Assembly (NCBI RefSeq): GCF_963966145.1
Contig: NC_091049.1
Coordinates: forward strand, 26,536,001 to 26,600,000
Direction of reading: 5' to 3'
Length of the DNA stretch: 64,000 bases
From: Tenebrio molitor
Taxonomy: Eukaryota; Arthropoda; Insecta; Coleoptera; Tenebrionidae
In this document: piece after piece, positions 1-12,612 of the stretch
How the letters are laid out: each line of letters begins with the position of its first letter
Numbering within the stretch: the stretch's first letter is position 1
Notes under the pieces: generated by a model
What the model saw: only the letters and a program-made list of their open reading frames with translations
What the model was told of the DNA's origin: nothing
The model's database searches: none
Program-made: the position numbers and the translations under genes

Positions 1-2519
1 AGGTCGACTTCGAACTGATTTTTTTTCTTGTATCGTCGTCCTTGGTTGCTAATGTGTCGGCAAATATGTACACAGAGACGCACTGAGAAAAAATTCGTGG
101 CAATCGCTGCAACTGGACAAATTGAACACGATGTCCTCGTTCTAACGAACGAAATGTTTCACTTAAAATTCAAAAAAATTTCAGGTACATATATTGTCCT
201 AGTGATTGAGAAATTCCCGATGATTTTGTGTTGGTGATCACGAGTGTCTGCTCCGACTGCGTAGTAGATACGAGTAGGTCACTAACAAAATTATCTGGAA
301 TTTTTCAAACACGAGGGCAATTCGATATCAGTATTCAGATGCAATTGTGACACACCTGTATATATTTAGCACAAAACTCTAAAACCATAGGCTCTGGACA
401 AACCGATGACACCTGATTTGTTTTTTTTTTTTGGTTCTTCTAACGTCCTCGACCTAATGCTTGGGCAAATAGGTATGCATTAGGGAAACAATCTATATTT
501 GTATTGGTAAGAGCCTTACAACAGTTTAAATATTATATACTCAGATATCCATCTCTCTAGTGTAAATTTTACAAAGTTGAGTGATGTAAGTTGTGTTTTG
601 GGGAAAAATCTGTCAAGTGCGAAATATGAAAAACGTAAATTTTTATAGAAAATGCAAAGCCGAGTGCTGCCAACCATGTAAAGCAAAAAATACTAGAAGG
701 TAACTCTGCCAACGTTACTGGATTTTAAATGTTTTTGATTCTATTCAGAACAGTTTTTTGCAAAGATTTCTCCATTGAATCATTAGATTAGAGAAAAAAA
801 ACTTCATCTTTTTTTACATTACAACAGAAAAACATTATGCTCGACATGACACTTTTACAAAGTCACAGAAACGTGTGAATTTAATTTAAAAAAGAATAAA
901 AAGAAAAAATTTGGCGTAAAAATGAACAAAAAACGATATTTGATACCTGTCACAAAATCTAAATTTGGTAAAAGTTGTCATCTGTGGTAATTTTTTAATG
1001 ACACCCTGTACATATTTAATCTTAAATATTTTGATTATTTTTGATTTTTTGACCTCACATTTATGATCGTCATGACAGAATTGCGAATTTCGTGATAAAA
1101 AAAGAAAACAAATTCACAAAATATTTCCATTTGAAAATTTCCGCCTAACATCGCGACATTTTTATTTTGGATTCTGTTTGTGCTTAATTTTGTAATAATA
1201 GTGACAGACCTCGAGATTAAGTTGTTACGTGACATGCAAAATCCATTTGTTTAATCAAAAGTTTTGAAGGTGATGGTAAAGTATGTATTATGTAACAAAA
1301 AATAAAAAAATAAAAAATGAAGAAATACATTAAAAATAAATAGAAATTAGTGATGTTGACTCCTTTTAAAATGTTTTCGTGTGTACAAAAACGAGCGCAG
1401 TCAGTATTCTAGTTTCACATAAAAAAAGAGAACTTTGCATACAAGTTGCACACGTAATTTATTGCAACATCATTGTCCGTGCAGAATAAAATAAAATAAA
1501 TAAAAATAGAATAATTACGACAAAAACAATTCATAAAACTTCAAAATATGAAACAGGTGGCCCACTTCAGTATAATACTGATTAAAAAACAATTACTTTT
1601 TCAATTATTGTGAAAAATAGTATACGATTCAATGAGCGGATAATGATGGCTGTTACTCGTGACGATGATTTTGTGTCACAAGCCGCAGGCGAGTGGCGTA
1701 ATTCAGCCGAACGAATAATAGCCATTATCCGCGAGTTTCTATTCTATTCTATTCTATTCTTACTATACTTTTTTTACGACTATGAAGAGCAATTGATAAA
1801 TAAGTTTCATGATTAGACAAACTGAAACTGACGTTTGAAACTGACATTTCAAAAATATTACTTTATATACTTGATACTATGATATTTGCATTAAATTTTA
1901 AAATTATTATTACAAAATATTTTCTAAAAATTTTGTATTCTTAACGATTCTTTTTCATTTTTGTTTCCTTTTAGATTAACTTTTTCATGATAAACAACAT
2001 GCTCGAATTTATAAAAACATCACAATTACACAAAAAAAATTTGAACATTTTATTTATACATACATACTTGTTTATTTATTTATTTATTTTCCAGATTAAT
2101 TACTACAAAGATCTCTCGATTAAATCATCTGACGAGTAAAAAAATATTTTCTTTTTCGTTACATTTTCAATTTTTTCACCTTACATTTAAAAATCAAAAA
2201 TTATCTATATTTGACATTACAATTGTTCAAAAACATTAAATTCGATACAAAAAAAGAAGAGATAAAAAGGTTTCGTAAAAATAAACAAACAATTGTGTTT
2301 AGGACACCTGTAACAAAATTTAAATGTGGTAAACATTCTAATTTTTAGGAATTTTTCAATGACACCCTGTACATATTTAGGAACTTAGGTATTATGAATA
2401 TTTTTTATTATTTTCTACCTCACATTTTCCAAAGTGATGGCAGCATTGCGAAATAAAAGATCACAAAAAAAAATTCTAAGATATTCACTTAAAATTTTCC
2501 AAAAAACGTTTCACAGTAT

Positions 2520-2815
2520 ACAATTTATAATAGACCTTAGGCACTTACAAACCTCGCCTACGGCTCGGTTTATAATCTTTGCTTGCGGTCTGCAAGAAAG
2601 CACTTTTTTACCTTGGTTTGAATACTATTTTTTTCCCTACCGGCACAACTTCGTTGAAAATTTGAAAATTTGAAAAAATTTGATATAAACAGGGTAAAGT
2701 AATCTACCTACCTAGCTTATCTGTTTATTTTTCAGATTATATGATTGATCTACCTGAATTTTCTCACCTCAAATGAGGTATCCACAGCCTACATTTCTAA
2801 CCGGTAGGGAAAAAA
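2520..2815 (+). repeat. Inverted-repeat element, copy 1 (partner at 4380-4925)
   Basis: The stretch from 'ttccctaccggcacaacttc' near 2632 through 'ggtagggaaaaaagatat' near 2820 recurs inverted near 4380-4800. It includes the 'aggtatccacagcctacatt' and 'taatctacctacctagctta' blocks. A 5' block with 'cctcgcctacggctcggttt' (2550) recurs in direct orientation at 4855. This is a MITE-like element with mixed-orientation modules. Confidence 0.7.
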
Positions 2816-2830
2816 GATATTTCTGTTTTT

Positions 2831-3540
2831 ATACAGGGTGTCCCCAAAAAAGAAGACGAGTCCATAACTCCCTTATTTATCGGAAGATTTTAATTATCTG
2901 TACACCAAATTAAATGGTTGTTAAAAGGCTACAAAATGACCTAATAAATTCAAGTAGAGCCTCATGGGCTTCAAGGGTAAACTGTCAAAATATTTTTTTT
3001 CAAATAAGATTACATATTTTTTTTTTGTAATTCTGATAGAGATTTTTATTCTGAAAATAACAATGTATCACAAGTATACACTTAAATACCAAAAATTCAC
3101 AAAAAAAAAGTAAAAAAACGCTACTACCGTCTATGTTCCATTTTACGCTAAACATTGGCGGCATATCTGCGCAATCCCACATGTTATTATTTGTCATTTG
3201 TTTTTCCAGCTACCTTAATTTGGTTATTACATTGTAACGCAATGCATTTTGATAGCTTTTCGCTTGGTGCTCGTCATTTGTTTCAAAAGTTAGTGTTATT
3301 TTTTTTATGTGAAGTTATACTTGCGATACATTGTTGTTTTCAGAATTAAAATCTCTATCAGAATTACTAAAAAAACAGTATGTAATCCCATTTGAAAAAA
3401 ACTATTTTGACAGTTTAGTCTTGAAGCCCTTGGAGCTAGACGTGAATTTATTAAGCCATTTTGTAGTCTATTAACAACCATTTAAGTCTATTAACAACCA
3501 TTTAATTTGGTGTATAGATAATTAGTTGCGTAGATAATAA
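2831..3540. mobile_element. Long-inverted-repeat MITE, copy 1
   Basis: The element begins 'tacagggtgtccccaaaaaa' at 2832 and shows the same 'gacgagtccataactccc' and 'accaaattaaatggttgtta' blocks as the intact copy at 41590-42322. Its right end is degraded: the block 'tctattaacaaccatttaa' is duplicated near 3467-3500 and the terminal sequence is missing. It has no transposase; the short ORFs inside it are incidental. Confidence 0.75.
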
Positions 3541-3619
3541 AACTTCAAAACATGAATTAAGTACCTCACTTTAAGCCTATGATATGAATTAAAAAACAAC
3601 TTGCAGTACCTAGTTTAAA

Positions 3620-3830
3620 TTTATCCTCAAAGTTGGCGTTGAAGAGTCGATTGTGAACGCACCACGGATTGCAAATCATGGATCAGCTGTTTAAATCTAA
3701 CCTCACTTTCTGCATTGTTTGGGTTTTTACTCTGCAGACTGACGAGTGATGCCTTCACAATCGACTCTGCAACGCCAAATTTGAAGATACATTTAAATGA
3801 GCACCCGATATATTCTTTACGATTTATTTT
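3620..3830. mobile_element. Foldback MITE
   Basis: Two arms near 3627-3660 and 3750-3800 are inverted copies sharing 'ggcgttg...agtcgattgtga'. The outer right end reads 'gagcacccgatata'. A second half-copy lies at 38550-38650, beginning 'atatcgggtgttcatttaaa'. It is a small non-autonomous element with no coding capacity. Confidence 0.65.
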
Positions 3831-4379
3831 CACTGGATCAATCTATATATTTCGATTTTTTATTAATATTATAGATGTTTCCAGTTATCAGCTCACTGTT
3901 CTTATGATAATGTACACAGTCGATATTATAAAAACTCCTCAACAACACAAAACAATTGAAAAGATTATTTATATTCGTTTTTTGTTTTTTGTTTTTGTCA
4001 CTAAAAATATCTCTTGATTAAATCATTAGATTAGTCAAACAATACCTCATTTTTCGTTACATTGAACCTTAAAAGTGTGCCATTTCAAAAACAAAAAAAT
4101 TGGCATTACTAAATGGCACAGAAAAGTGTGAATTTGATACAGAAAAATAAATCGTACAGAAAAGCCTTGGAAAAATAAACGAAAAATTATGCTATAGATA
4201 TCTGCCACAAAATAAAAATTTGCTAAAAATTTTTCAATGCCACCCTGTATATATTTAGTGACTTAAATATTACGGTTATTTTGATTTTCTTACTTCAAAT
4301 TTTGGATGCTCATGACAGAATTGCGAAATTCGTGACAAATTTGAAATTTTTCTGGACATTCTACGATTTAAAATATTTT

Positions 4380-4925
4380 TTTTCCCTACCGGTTAGAAAT
4401 GTAGGCTGTGGATACCTCATTTGAGGTGAGAAAATTCAACTTTCTCGCTAAGGTAAGAAAGTTAATCATGAAATGTTTATGGTAAAACTGTACCAAAATA
4501 CAAATGTCAAAAGTGTCAAAAGTGAAATAAGTTATTGATAAATGAAAGCCAATTCAATAATGCAAGTTGGTAGATCAATCATATAATCTGGAAAATAAAC
4601 AGATAAGCTAGGTAGGTAGATTACTTTACCCTGTTTATATCAAATTTTCGAACAAACGTCAAATCTTCAAATGGGATGACAAGTTAATTAAACAAATAAC
4701 CCAGCCTACTATTCAATTCTCAAAATTTTCGTTTTTAATCAGGAATATAACCTTCTTTTTTGACTTTTTTCAACGAAGTTGTGCCGGTAGGGAAAAAAAT
4801 AGTATTCAAACCTTGTTAAGAAAGTGCCCTTGCAGACCTTGGGCACTTACAAACCTCGCCTACGGCTCGGTTTATAATCTTTGCCTGCGGTCTGCAAGAA
4901 AGCACTTTCTTACCTTGGTTTGAAA
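4380..4925 (-). repeat. Inverted-repeat element, copy 2
   Basis: This is the inverted partner of 2632-2820: 'ccctaccggttagaaatgta' at 4385 and 'gaagttgtgccggtagggaa' at 4775 are reverse complements of the two ends of copy 1. It contains about 100 bp of extra sequence in the middle and is followed by the direct-orientation module around 4845-4920. Confidence 0.7.
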
Positions 4926-6382
4926 TATACTATTGTTGTGGTTTCTGCGTCTGTTTAATTTTACAATAGTAGTCCTAGACCACGAGATTAAGTTACGCAA
5001 TATGCAAAATCTGTTTGTCTAATCAAAACTTTTCAAGGTCATGTTACCTACTAAGACAGAAAAAAATTGAGAAATGAAGAACAACAATAAAAAAAAAACA
5101 AAAATCTGTGATTCTCACACTTATTAACATTTCTTCCTCTACTTGATTTTTTCTCACGACTAAGTTATTGTTTGACAGATGTTATTTTATTTTTCATTCC
5201 ATAGTGGAAATGTTCAAATGATTCAAATGTACAAGATTTACTTCAAAAATTACGTCCAATATGGAAAAATTTCAAAATATACTGAATCATTGAATTGTGC
5301 AACAAGTGCATAAAGCTCTACTTTCTTCACGTGCGAGTAGTTTAGAAGCACGAGCGCAGCCAGTGGAAAAAAAAACGAAAAAAAAAATATCCACATTTGA
5401 AATTTTCTGCCTAATACATAATTCGAGAAATGAAGAACTACAATAAAACTAAAAAGAAAACTCGATTCTTGGTAATTTTTCAATGACACCCTGTATATAT
5501 TTAGTAACTTACATACAATGAATGTTCTTGATCTTTTTTTTTTACCTCAAATTTTTCATATAATAGAGAGAAATGAGAATTTCATGGCTAGTTTCAAAAT
5601 ATTCTTTCAAATAGAACATTTTCAAGGTCATCGAAAACGAAAAGTGTTATTTTGAAAGAGCCACAAAAATTGAGGAATGAAGAACTACAATAAAACTAAA
5701 AACAAGACTCAATTTTTGCTAATTTATCAATGACACCCTGTATATATTTAGTGATTTACATATTATGAATGTTCTTGGCGGTTTTTTTTTTGCCTGAAAT
5801 GCTTCATGGAAATGGACGGAATTGCAAATTTTATGGCAAGTTTATAAAACATTTAAAATTGTCCACCTAACACCTCCACATTGTACAATTTGAATAGGTA
5901 CATATTTTCGTCTTGCAAAAAATATTTTTTAAATAGAAAATTTTCAAGGTCATCCAAAAGTGTTACTTTGGCACAGGAAAAATGGAAAATGGGGAACCAC
6001 AATCAAATTAAACAAAAATCGGTGTTAAACTTTTGGTAGTTTTTTACGGCACACCTTTGCAGGTGCGAGAAAAGATCTGAGCACGTCGCCTTGAAATCGA
6101 TTTTGCCAAATACCCAGGGACGTACTGGGGGGAAACTCGTGACAACCGTTGCGTCAGACTAATTGGGGTGATTCACGCATCACCCCAATTACTCTCACTT
6201 GACGACGAATTAAACGGCCACGCGGGCCCCACTTTTCGCCGGATTCCAATCACCGCCAATTAACAGGAAAAAAAGCATCCGACGACGAACGGGGTCCTTG
6301 TCCCAGTTCTGCTAAATTTAACCCGCGACACCTCCGAAACCCGTCTCAAGAAAAAAAAAAATTCGCACGGACGTCGACTCAC

Positions 6383-6551
6383 CTAGGGCCTTCATGAACT
6401 CGTCGAAGTTCTCGCTAGTGGCGAGCTTGTACTTCTTCCCGAGATGTGCGTCAACCATTTCGGCACTGTTTAATTGAAAAACTGTAAAAAAAACGGAAAA
6501 TAAAAATAATCGCGAGATGTAAGCCATGATTCGTCGCTCGCTCAACTTACA
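6383..6551 (-). CDS. Fatty-acid-binding protein, 5' end only (partial)
   Basis: The first coding exon is minus 6458-6383. It encodes 25 residues starting MVDAHLGKKYKL and ending EFMKAL, then a phase-1 donor (G|GTGAGT). This is the classic opening strand and helix of cytosolic fatty-acid-binding proteins, intracellular lipid carriers of about 130 residues with a ten-strand beta barrel. Upstream, a GTAAGT donor after 6551 and a T-rich acceptor before 6481 (ttttttttacag) suggest a non-coding first exon joined by an intron of about 70 bp. ATG 6458 is chosen because it matches the family's usual N-terminus. The remaining exons were not found between 1 and 6380; they may lie beyond the left edge, which implies a first coding intron over 6 kb, or be hidden in AT-rich DNA. 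Confidence 0.85.
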
Positions 6552-6900
6552 CCCTTTCGCAAAGACGGTCGTTGCGCGAGTGGTGGAGCGGTTGCGGATG
6601 CGACGGCGGTGCGGATGTGGCGCGACGCGATTCTAGCACCAGTGACAGATGTACAGAGTGGTTAATGCAGATGGACCGCTGTGTGGCATGATCTGCCCCC
6701 GGTGCATGCGCGCTCCGGCCCCGACGCCGTCCTTAAAGATTTTTCGGGCTCTGCTGCAGGAGCAACGAACCCGCCAGGATATCCGGCGAGGGCGAGGACG
6801 CCCTGCGAAGGGAGTCACGTGAGAGGGCGGCGGTCGCGAAGGTTTCTCACTCGACGATAAGGTGTGCAAATAAGAGAGATTTACTGGAGATGATACAAAC
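6552..6900 (-). promoter_or_regulatory. GC-rich promoter and leader of the fatty-acid-binding protein gene
   Basis: The DNA just upstream of the first exon is much richer in G+C and CpG than the rest of the neighbourhood (about 6560-6850). On the minus strand it contains a 'aatctttaaggac' A/T patch near 6740. The position fits a core promoter plus untranslated leader. The transcription start was not determined, and the ORF visible here (6633-6902) has no family signature. Confidence 0.45.
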
Positions 6901-6959
6901 ATGATAATTGATAACCAATTGATAAACTCTGCTATACCGAGGGATTCATTAACAGTTTC

Positions 6960-8840
6960 TTCTCATGATCTTGAATTATCAACATCAAGATGACGAAATT
7001 TTGTCTAAATGTCTTCTACCGTATCCCGTGGTGTTTCATTTCTCTGGAAGTGATCTCAACTTTAAGTTCTACAACGAACTTATACATCCTTGGTTAGACA
7101 ATTCCAAAATATCCTACTGTAGTTTCTAAAAATAATTTTTCAACCACTTCTCTGTTTCTATAATTCCAAATGTTAATTCTTTGGCAATGTCCTAATTAAT
7201 TTACTTTCCCTCTCTTATATTTCTTGAAGTGATTATCCTTTCCCTCAAAGAACCTTTAACCTTGTCTGTTATTATTATATCATTTTTAAAATGCATTGTT
7301 CTTTTTCCCTTCCTATCTTCTCTTTTTTACTCTTCTAGTAATATGTGATTTTACATTTATACCATTAAAAATTGTTCGATTCATTTTTCAAAATTGCCTT
7401 CCTTTTTTGTCCTCCTGATTCTTACTTCATTTTTTTCCTGTAACTCCTGTTATATACAGCAAAAGAAAGTAAATGAGTTCATGTCTGATTTTTTTTTTTG
7501 TGATCCGCTTGAAGATAAAATAGTATCTATATATCATTCAGAGTAGAAGGTCTTTTTGTGCTTCGCCCAGTTGCCTTAATGATATTTATACAATCTACTA
7601 TTATACGGTTCAGTCATGGTTTTGCATTTCTTCTCTTTTAGTAATATTTCAGTAACACCAGATGCACTTTATTTTCCTATTCTCATTGTGCATAAAGAGC
7701 TACTTTGTCGCAGTTTTTTGTTTTTTCTTATTCCTTACCTTATGTTTTTTCTTTTTAATTTGACTACATATTATCTCTTGTGCGAATAACTAACTATACG
7801 CTTGGTGAATCATTTTTAAATGTTTGTAAATTATGTAGTTATTATTCATATTTGTTTTTTTTTCTGAGAATTTGAATTTTTTTAAAGAACATAATACGTA
7901 AATTGGATTCATGACTTCATGTTTATATGTATGTATTTAGGTAATTTTTTTACCACTTATTAAACTTTCATTTATTTATCTTAACGAGCAAATTTTTTTC
8001 AACCTAATTTACATTGCATGAACTTCTCTCTACCTTTTTGTCTGTCATTCAGTACATGTACTTTTTCGTTTTTGTTTTTAAATGTTCTAATTGTCTCTTT
8101 TCCACTTTGTAACAATTTTCCAGAAATTTCTTTTTATTTTTTATTCTTTCATATCTTTGTAAATGTACAGTTTCTTTTCTCTTTCTACCGATTTTCTCCG
8201 TTAATTTTTTTTTCTCAGTTTATCTCTTTATATGTTTATTATTTTTCCAGTTCCTTCTTTCTAGTGCTTCTCCCCCGGTCTCTAATTTTATTAACATTCC
8301 ATTAATTCCTTTTAGTACTTCTCCCATTATATACTATTTCATTTATCTACACTTTCTTCTTTCCCGCCCTTTTTTTACACATGTCAACGAGTCCAGAAAT
8401 TTCTTAGAACCCAAACAATTTCAAAAATCTTCACTACACGACATTTTATAAAATTACTTTCAGAAACAAAAGAAATATGTAAAAGCTTTGGTGGCCACTC
8501 GGTATATGAGAAGATCCAAATTTTGTCTGTTTGGATCATCTCGACCTTCCTTTTTGATTTATTGATCGTCAGTTTATTGGATGGCAAGACCGTAAATCCT
8601 TTAATTTTCCTCTTATCACTGTTACATGAGCCGACCGTGTTTAAAGTTAGAACCTGGGTGATAAGGATGGCATTGAAAATATATGACGCAACTTTTTTAA
8701 TCGAAATTTATTGTTGGATACTTATTCCAAATTTAAAATCTTGATAAAATCAGTCCTGATAGTGTGCACGTTACGATTATAATAAGATCATGCGGATTAT
8801 TGTTGGCGAAATACTTCTCAGAAAGATGTTAAAATGACTT
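6960..8840. other. T/C-rich intergenic stretch, no gene seen
   Basis: The plus strand is strongly pyrimidine-rich (7200-8350). Any frame reads as low-complexity Phe/Ser/Leu sequence. A short block at 7540-7590 (agagtagaag...cgcccagttgc) matches the foldback element at 16215-16320. The A/G-rich minus strand resembles the decayed LINE ORF1 at 57.8-58.6 kb in composition only; no motif was recognised. Confidence 0.4.
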
Positions 8841-8843
8841 TAC

Positions 8844-8895
8844 CTTCAGCATCGCTGTGTGGCATCGATAAGACTTGCGTCGTCGCCATCTTGAT
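8844..8895 (-). CDS. Candidate isolated first coding exon, unknown gene
   Basis: On the minus strand a good acceptor (ttattttttcag) precedes ATCAAG and an ATG at 8889. Fifteen codons follow (MATTQVLSMPHSDAE), then a phase-1 donor G|GTAAAG at 8843. The exon is more GC-rich than its surroundings and has acceptor, start codon and donor in the right order. I do not recognise the peptide. It could be the start of a minus-strand gene running left past the fatty-acid-binding protein gene, or an alternative first exon. No partner exon was identified. Confidence 0.4.
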
Positions 8896-9119
8896 CTGAA
8901 AAAATAATTTTTACCTGCGTTAATGAAATATGTAAAAAAATTTGGCAACAATGGAAACACTACATCTACGACATCTACTGTTGTTTTACCGATTAAAAAA
9001 AAAATTATTGATTCGGGAAAATTAAATTAACCTTTTCATAGTTTAATTTAAAAAAAATATAACTTGTATCAATTAATCTTGGATTGATAAGATTAAATGA
9101 GTTATTTATTATAAAAGTA

Positions 9120-9320
9120 TATGGGGCGTATTCTGTAACTGCTCTGCTAAATTTTAAAAGCAGTTAAATTAATTATTTTCAATACAAGTGAGCAAAGTAG
9201 TGCATTTAATCACGGAAGTTGGGCGTCTGAGCCGAAGGTGAGGACCTCAACCATAAAAGTGATTAAATGTACATTTGCTCTTGCGTGTTGAATCTAGCTG
9301 CATCACTATTTTTCATAACT
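9120..9320. repeat. Foldback repeat
   Basis: Inverted arms 'gagcaaagtagtgcatttaa' (9189) and 'ttaaatgtacatttgctc' (9264) surround a centre containing 'ctgagccgaaggtgaggacc'. This looks like the core of a MITE. The ORF beginning at 9267 runs through this repeat and is not considered a gene. Confidence 0.5.
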
Positions 9321-9815
9321 GTTAAAATCACTGAAGCAATAACTTCTGCAAAATTATCCCAACAGGGAACTCACGAAAACAGTTTTTCACAACAAAACGT
9401 GGATCAACAAAATTCGAAACAAAAGATGTTAGCTTTGTTGTTGCGTGTTTGTGATTGGTTTACTGATTTTAGTTTAATCAGTGATACCAACACACAATGC
9501 ATTTAGCATGAATTTTCCCAGGAGTTACCCCAAGTAATTTCACGTTTTTTCGTCAATTGAAATCTAAATAACAGGTTACAAATTTAAATAAGTCAAAAAT
9601 AAGACAAGCTTTAGTTACTAATATTCAAATTATCAAAACATTCATTTTGCAAATATTATTTCCGCACTAGTGATTCAATTGCCATCTTTGCTAACTATTT
9701 TCAGTGAGCAAAAACCACTAAAATCCAATGATCATGTAAAAAAAATATTTCAGAATTCGAAACATATTAACAACGTAAGAAAATGAGTCAATGACATTGA
9801 TAATGAGAACAATGA

Positions 9816-9905
9816 GACAGCAATGGGCTGTCCTAACCGTTCCAACCCTCATAAAAGTATTAGTACGTTATAAAGACCTGGATAAGTCGTTCCTGATAAT
9901 GTTTG
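9816..9905. repeat. Dispersed repeat, copy 1 (other copy 43329-43408)
   Basis: The block 'caatgggctgtcctaaccgt...cataaaagtattagtacgtt' recurs at 43330 with a few changes (caatgggctgtcccaaccgt). Neither copy has an intact frame with recognisable homology. Confidence 0.6.
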
Positions 9906-11170
9906 GTACTACGATAATGAATGATATTATTAATTCTTTTCCAAATTTAAAAATAAAGCAACTGCAAAATTTTGACATTTCGAATAAAATTGTCAAGGAT
10001 AGAACATAATATATGCAATTGCTTTTAATATATTTTTCTTTTAGTACCCATTAATGTTGATTTTTAAGAGCAACGTAAAATTTCTTTGATAAGCTTATCA
10101 ACCACATATTTTACAAATCGTAAATTGTCGAATTAAATTTAAACCATGATCGCCATTATTGTACCGTTACGATCAAAATGTATTTCTTGCAATTGTTGTA
10201 GTACTTCACGTGGAACAAAGGAACGTAGAACTTGTCATCTATGTAGGAGAGCATTCCATCCAACCTAGTGTCTATAGTACGGTTCAGAATAAAACGAGAC
10301 TTAAGTCGTAACCCTGGGGAACTCCACATTTATCTCAGCACCTGTTGGCCTTTCTTTTGAGAAAAAGAAACATTCAAATTGACAGATTAGCACCTAGTGG
10401 CATTCATCCCATAAGATTTTTTTTTCATTTCACCCTTTCCCAATTACTGTAAATTTGATAATTAATTAAATCCGGCCTGGACGCTGTGGCATCTTGTCCC
10501 AAATATTCCATTCCATCAAACCTGCATCTCTGCAATTCTTGCTTTTCGATCAAAAATTTCAAATTGTAGTCAACCCTCCACCCTGAATAAAACCAATCGG
10601 CACCCCATCGTTCGACACGGCGGTCGAATTTTTCCGACAGCGGGTCTCACCCCAAGAGCAATCTTTTCGCCCCCGATAAACCGATCGTTTCCTCTCCGAC
10701 ATCCTCTTTTCGTCATTATCTTCTATTATTATACAGTCGAACTTTCCGTCCTCGCCATATGTCGCACTCTCGACTATCGATCCCCTCATCCTCATCCTTC
10801 CCACACCCGGCAATTTTTCGCCTGATTAAGAGGAGATGCGGGTCGCTTTAAAGTGAAATTTCTCATGCGTCCATCCATCAGGACGAAATGGCGTCTAATT
10901 GGATAATACGACAGAGTAAATTATCTTCAATTAATGCTGAATGAATACAAATTTGAACGTAAATTGGATCATTGTTGGGTCTTCCTCTGTGCCTCCCAAA
11001 AGAAAACCGCACCTGTCATTCACACAAAATTATATTCACCACCATTATTATTCTTGTTATAAAAAAATGTTGTTACACAGTCTAGGACTGGTTTACAAAT
11101 CTATGAGGGGCGTGATGACCAACTCAATAGACCGGGACCAATGGCTTAACGTGACTTCCGAATCACGAGA

Positions 11171-11265
11171 TAGAATATAGCGTTTTTTTTTTCGCCCTGG
11201 GTCGGAATCGAACCCGCGACCCTCGCGTCCCTGAGCCGAAACGGACTCCCTTAGGCTATATTCTG
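11171..11265 (-). repeat. tRNA-derived SINE-like relic
   Basis: On the minus strand an A box (TAGCCTAAGGG, 11258-11248) and a B box (GGTTCGATTCC, 11214-11204) lie at tRNA-like spacing and are followed by an A-run (11192-11183). The 5' half does not pair with the 3' end as an acceptor stem, so it is not a working tRNA gene. The outer flanks are inverted (tagaatatagc / gctatattctg) rather than direct repeats, which is unusual for a SINE insertion. Confidence 0.55.
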
Positions 11266-11329
11266 TCATTATTCTTGTGCGACGAATTTAATTTAATCAG
11301 CCGCCTCGACTAATTTGGACAAAACAACG

Positions 11330-11690
11330 CAACCCCCGCTCCCGCAGCCGGGGGCGTTTTATTACATTTTTAAATGTCGTAAATCAAACAATCCGAATGG
11401 CATTTCTCGCGGTTTTCCGCCGAAATGCGCAACGAATCGAGCGCATGACCGCCGCCCCCGACGGGTCCCAGCATCCCCGCCAAGGGGCGACAAGACGAGG
11501 TGGGCTCGTTGCGCGCCGCCCTCACGCAACCCCCCCTCGAAAGCTCGTCTGGCCCCTCCGGTCTGGACGCGCCACAGATTCGAGTTTTGCTCTGGATCGT
11601 ACAGGATTGTCCGATTTTGCCCAAATTTTGGGCATCGAGCCCACCTTGTCGTTTCGCTTGGAACGAGGGATGCTAAATCTAGTTAGCAAT
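11330..11690. other. GC- and CpG-rich island, no assigned gene
   Basis: This roughly 360-bp block is far richer in G+C than the surrounding AT-rich DNA and is open in several frames on both strands. No frame shows a family motif, and no convincing exon borders were seen. It may be a promoter island or an eroded exon of an unrecognised gene. Its centre (11440-11560) is the most CpG-dense part. Confidence 0.4.
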
Positions 11691-12612
11691 GAGATTATTT
11701 CTGTCAGTGTGTTGGTGCAGGGTGGATGATCAAAGTGTGCTTTGTTGTGTTCGACTGACGTCGTATGTGAGTATCACGGTTTGGGTGGTTTTGGGGGTTT
11801 TCGGTCCGGTTGCGTTGTACTCAGATTTGCTTTTTCGACCGGAAAATGAAAGCTCAAAAATCAGCAAGACACGCCTCCTTCGCAAAAAAAATCTCGGTGC
11901 ACTAATGACAGTAACGACAGTGGCGTGACGTGTCGCCGGAGCATAACTTAAGTCAATTCCTGTCATTACTTGTGATTCTATATTATTACTCACGACCGAG
12001 ACATCAAAAACTGTAATTTTTCCGGTTTGTTAACATAATTTGCATATAAAAGCCACAGTATCGGATTTTACAACGGGCACGATATCTATAGTGTTATGAT
12101 ATTCTGTTTCAATAAGTTTTATCGCAGGAGGCCATATGTTCACAGTCATCTGTTTTGTACTTCAGCATGATGAATTGGTGAATTATGGTATGTGCCATAA
12201 TTAAAACTAATTTCAAACATGTGATTATATTGATTTGCTCGTTTTTATGGCACCGGCAACGCTCTTGTAATTTAATGTAGGTCCAGACAAGTGGAAATTG
12301 CTAAATTTTCTGGTCTGGTTGAGCATGTCGGGAAAACAAAACAATAATGAAGACAAATTAATAGCGCGGGGGCGAATCTCTCGTTGAAAATATGTTGGGA
12401 TGCAATATTTGATTGAACTCATCTTGACAATAGACCAAAGTTTCTATTGATTCATCTGTTGCTCCAGTTCCGACTTGTCCTCAAGACATTTTAGTTTAAC
12501 AACATGGATCTAGTCTCAAATACAAATTGTTTGTTTGGGTTTTGGAAACTTCCTGTTCGCACAGTTGCTTTAAAGTCCAAGTGTTTTTTTAATAGGATTT
12601 AAATCAGGTGCC

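Larger units (their letters stand above)
880..6060. repeat. Degenerate repeated segment, about five copies
   Basis: A segment built around a 'tttttcaatgacaccctgta' core followed by 'atatttagtgacttaaatatt' recurs near 1000, 2355, 4228, 5480 and 5730. Several copies are preceded by A-rich sequence ending in a 'cctgtcacaaaat' motif (950, 2305, 4207) and some are followed by 'catgacagaattgcgaa' (1070, 4312). Copies share orientation and differ by many substitutions and indels, so this is an old dispersed or tandem array. No gene was seen here apart from the possible unseen continuation of the fatty-acid-binding protein gene on the minus strand. Confidence 0.7.

Noticed and set aside
11171..11265. 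Functional tRNA gene
   Set aside because: A and B boxes are present but the ends do not pair as an acceptor stem and the anticodon arm is poor.
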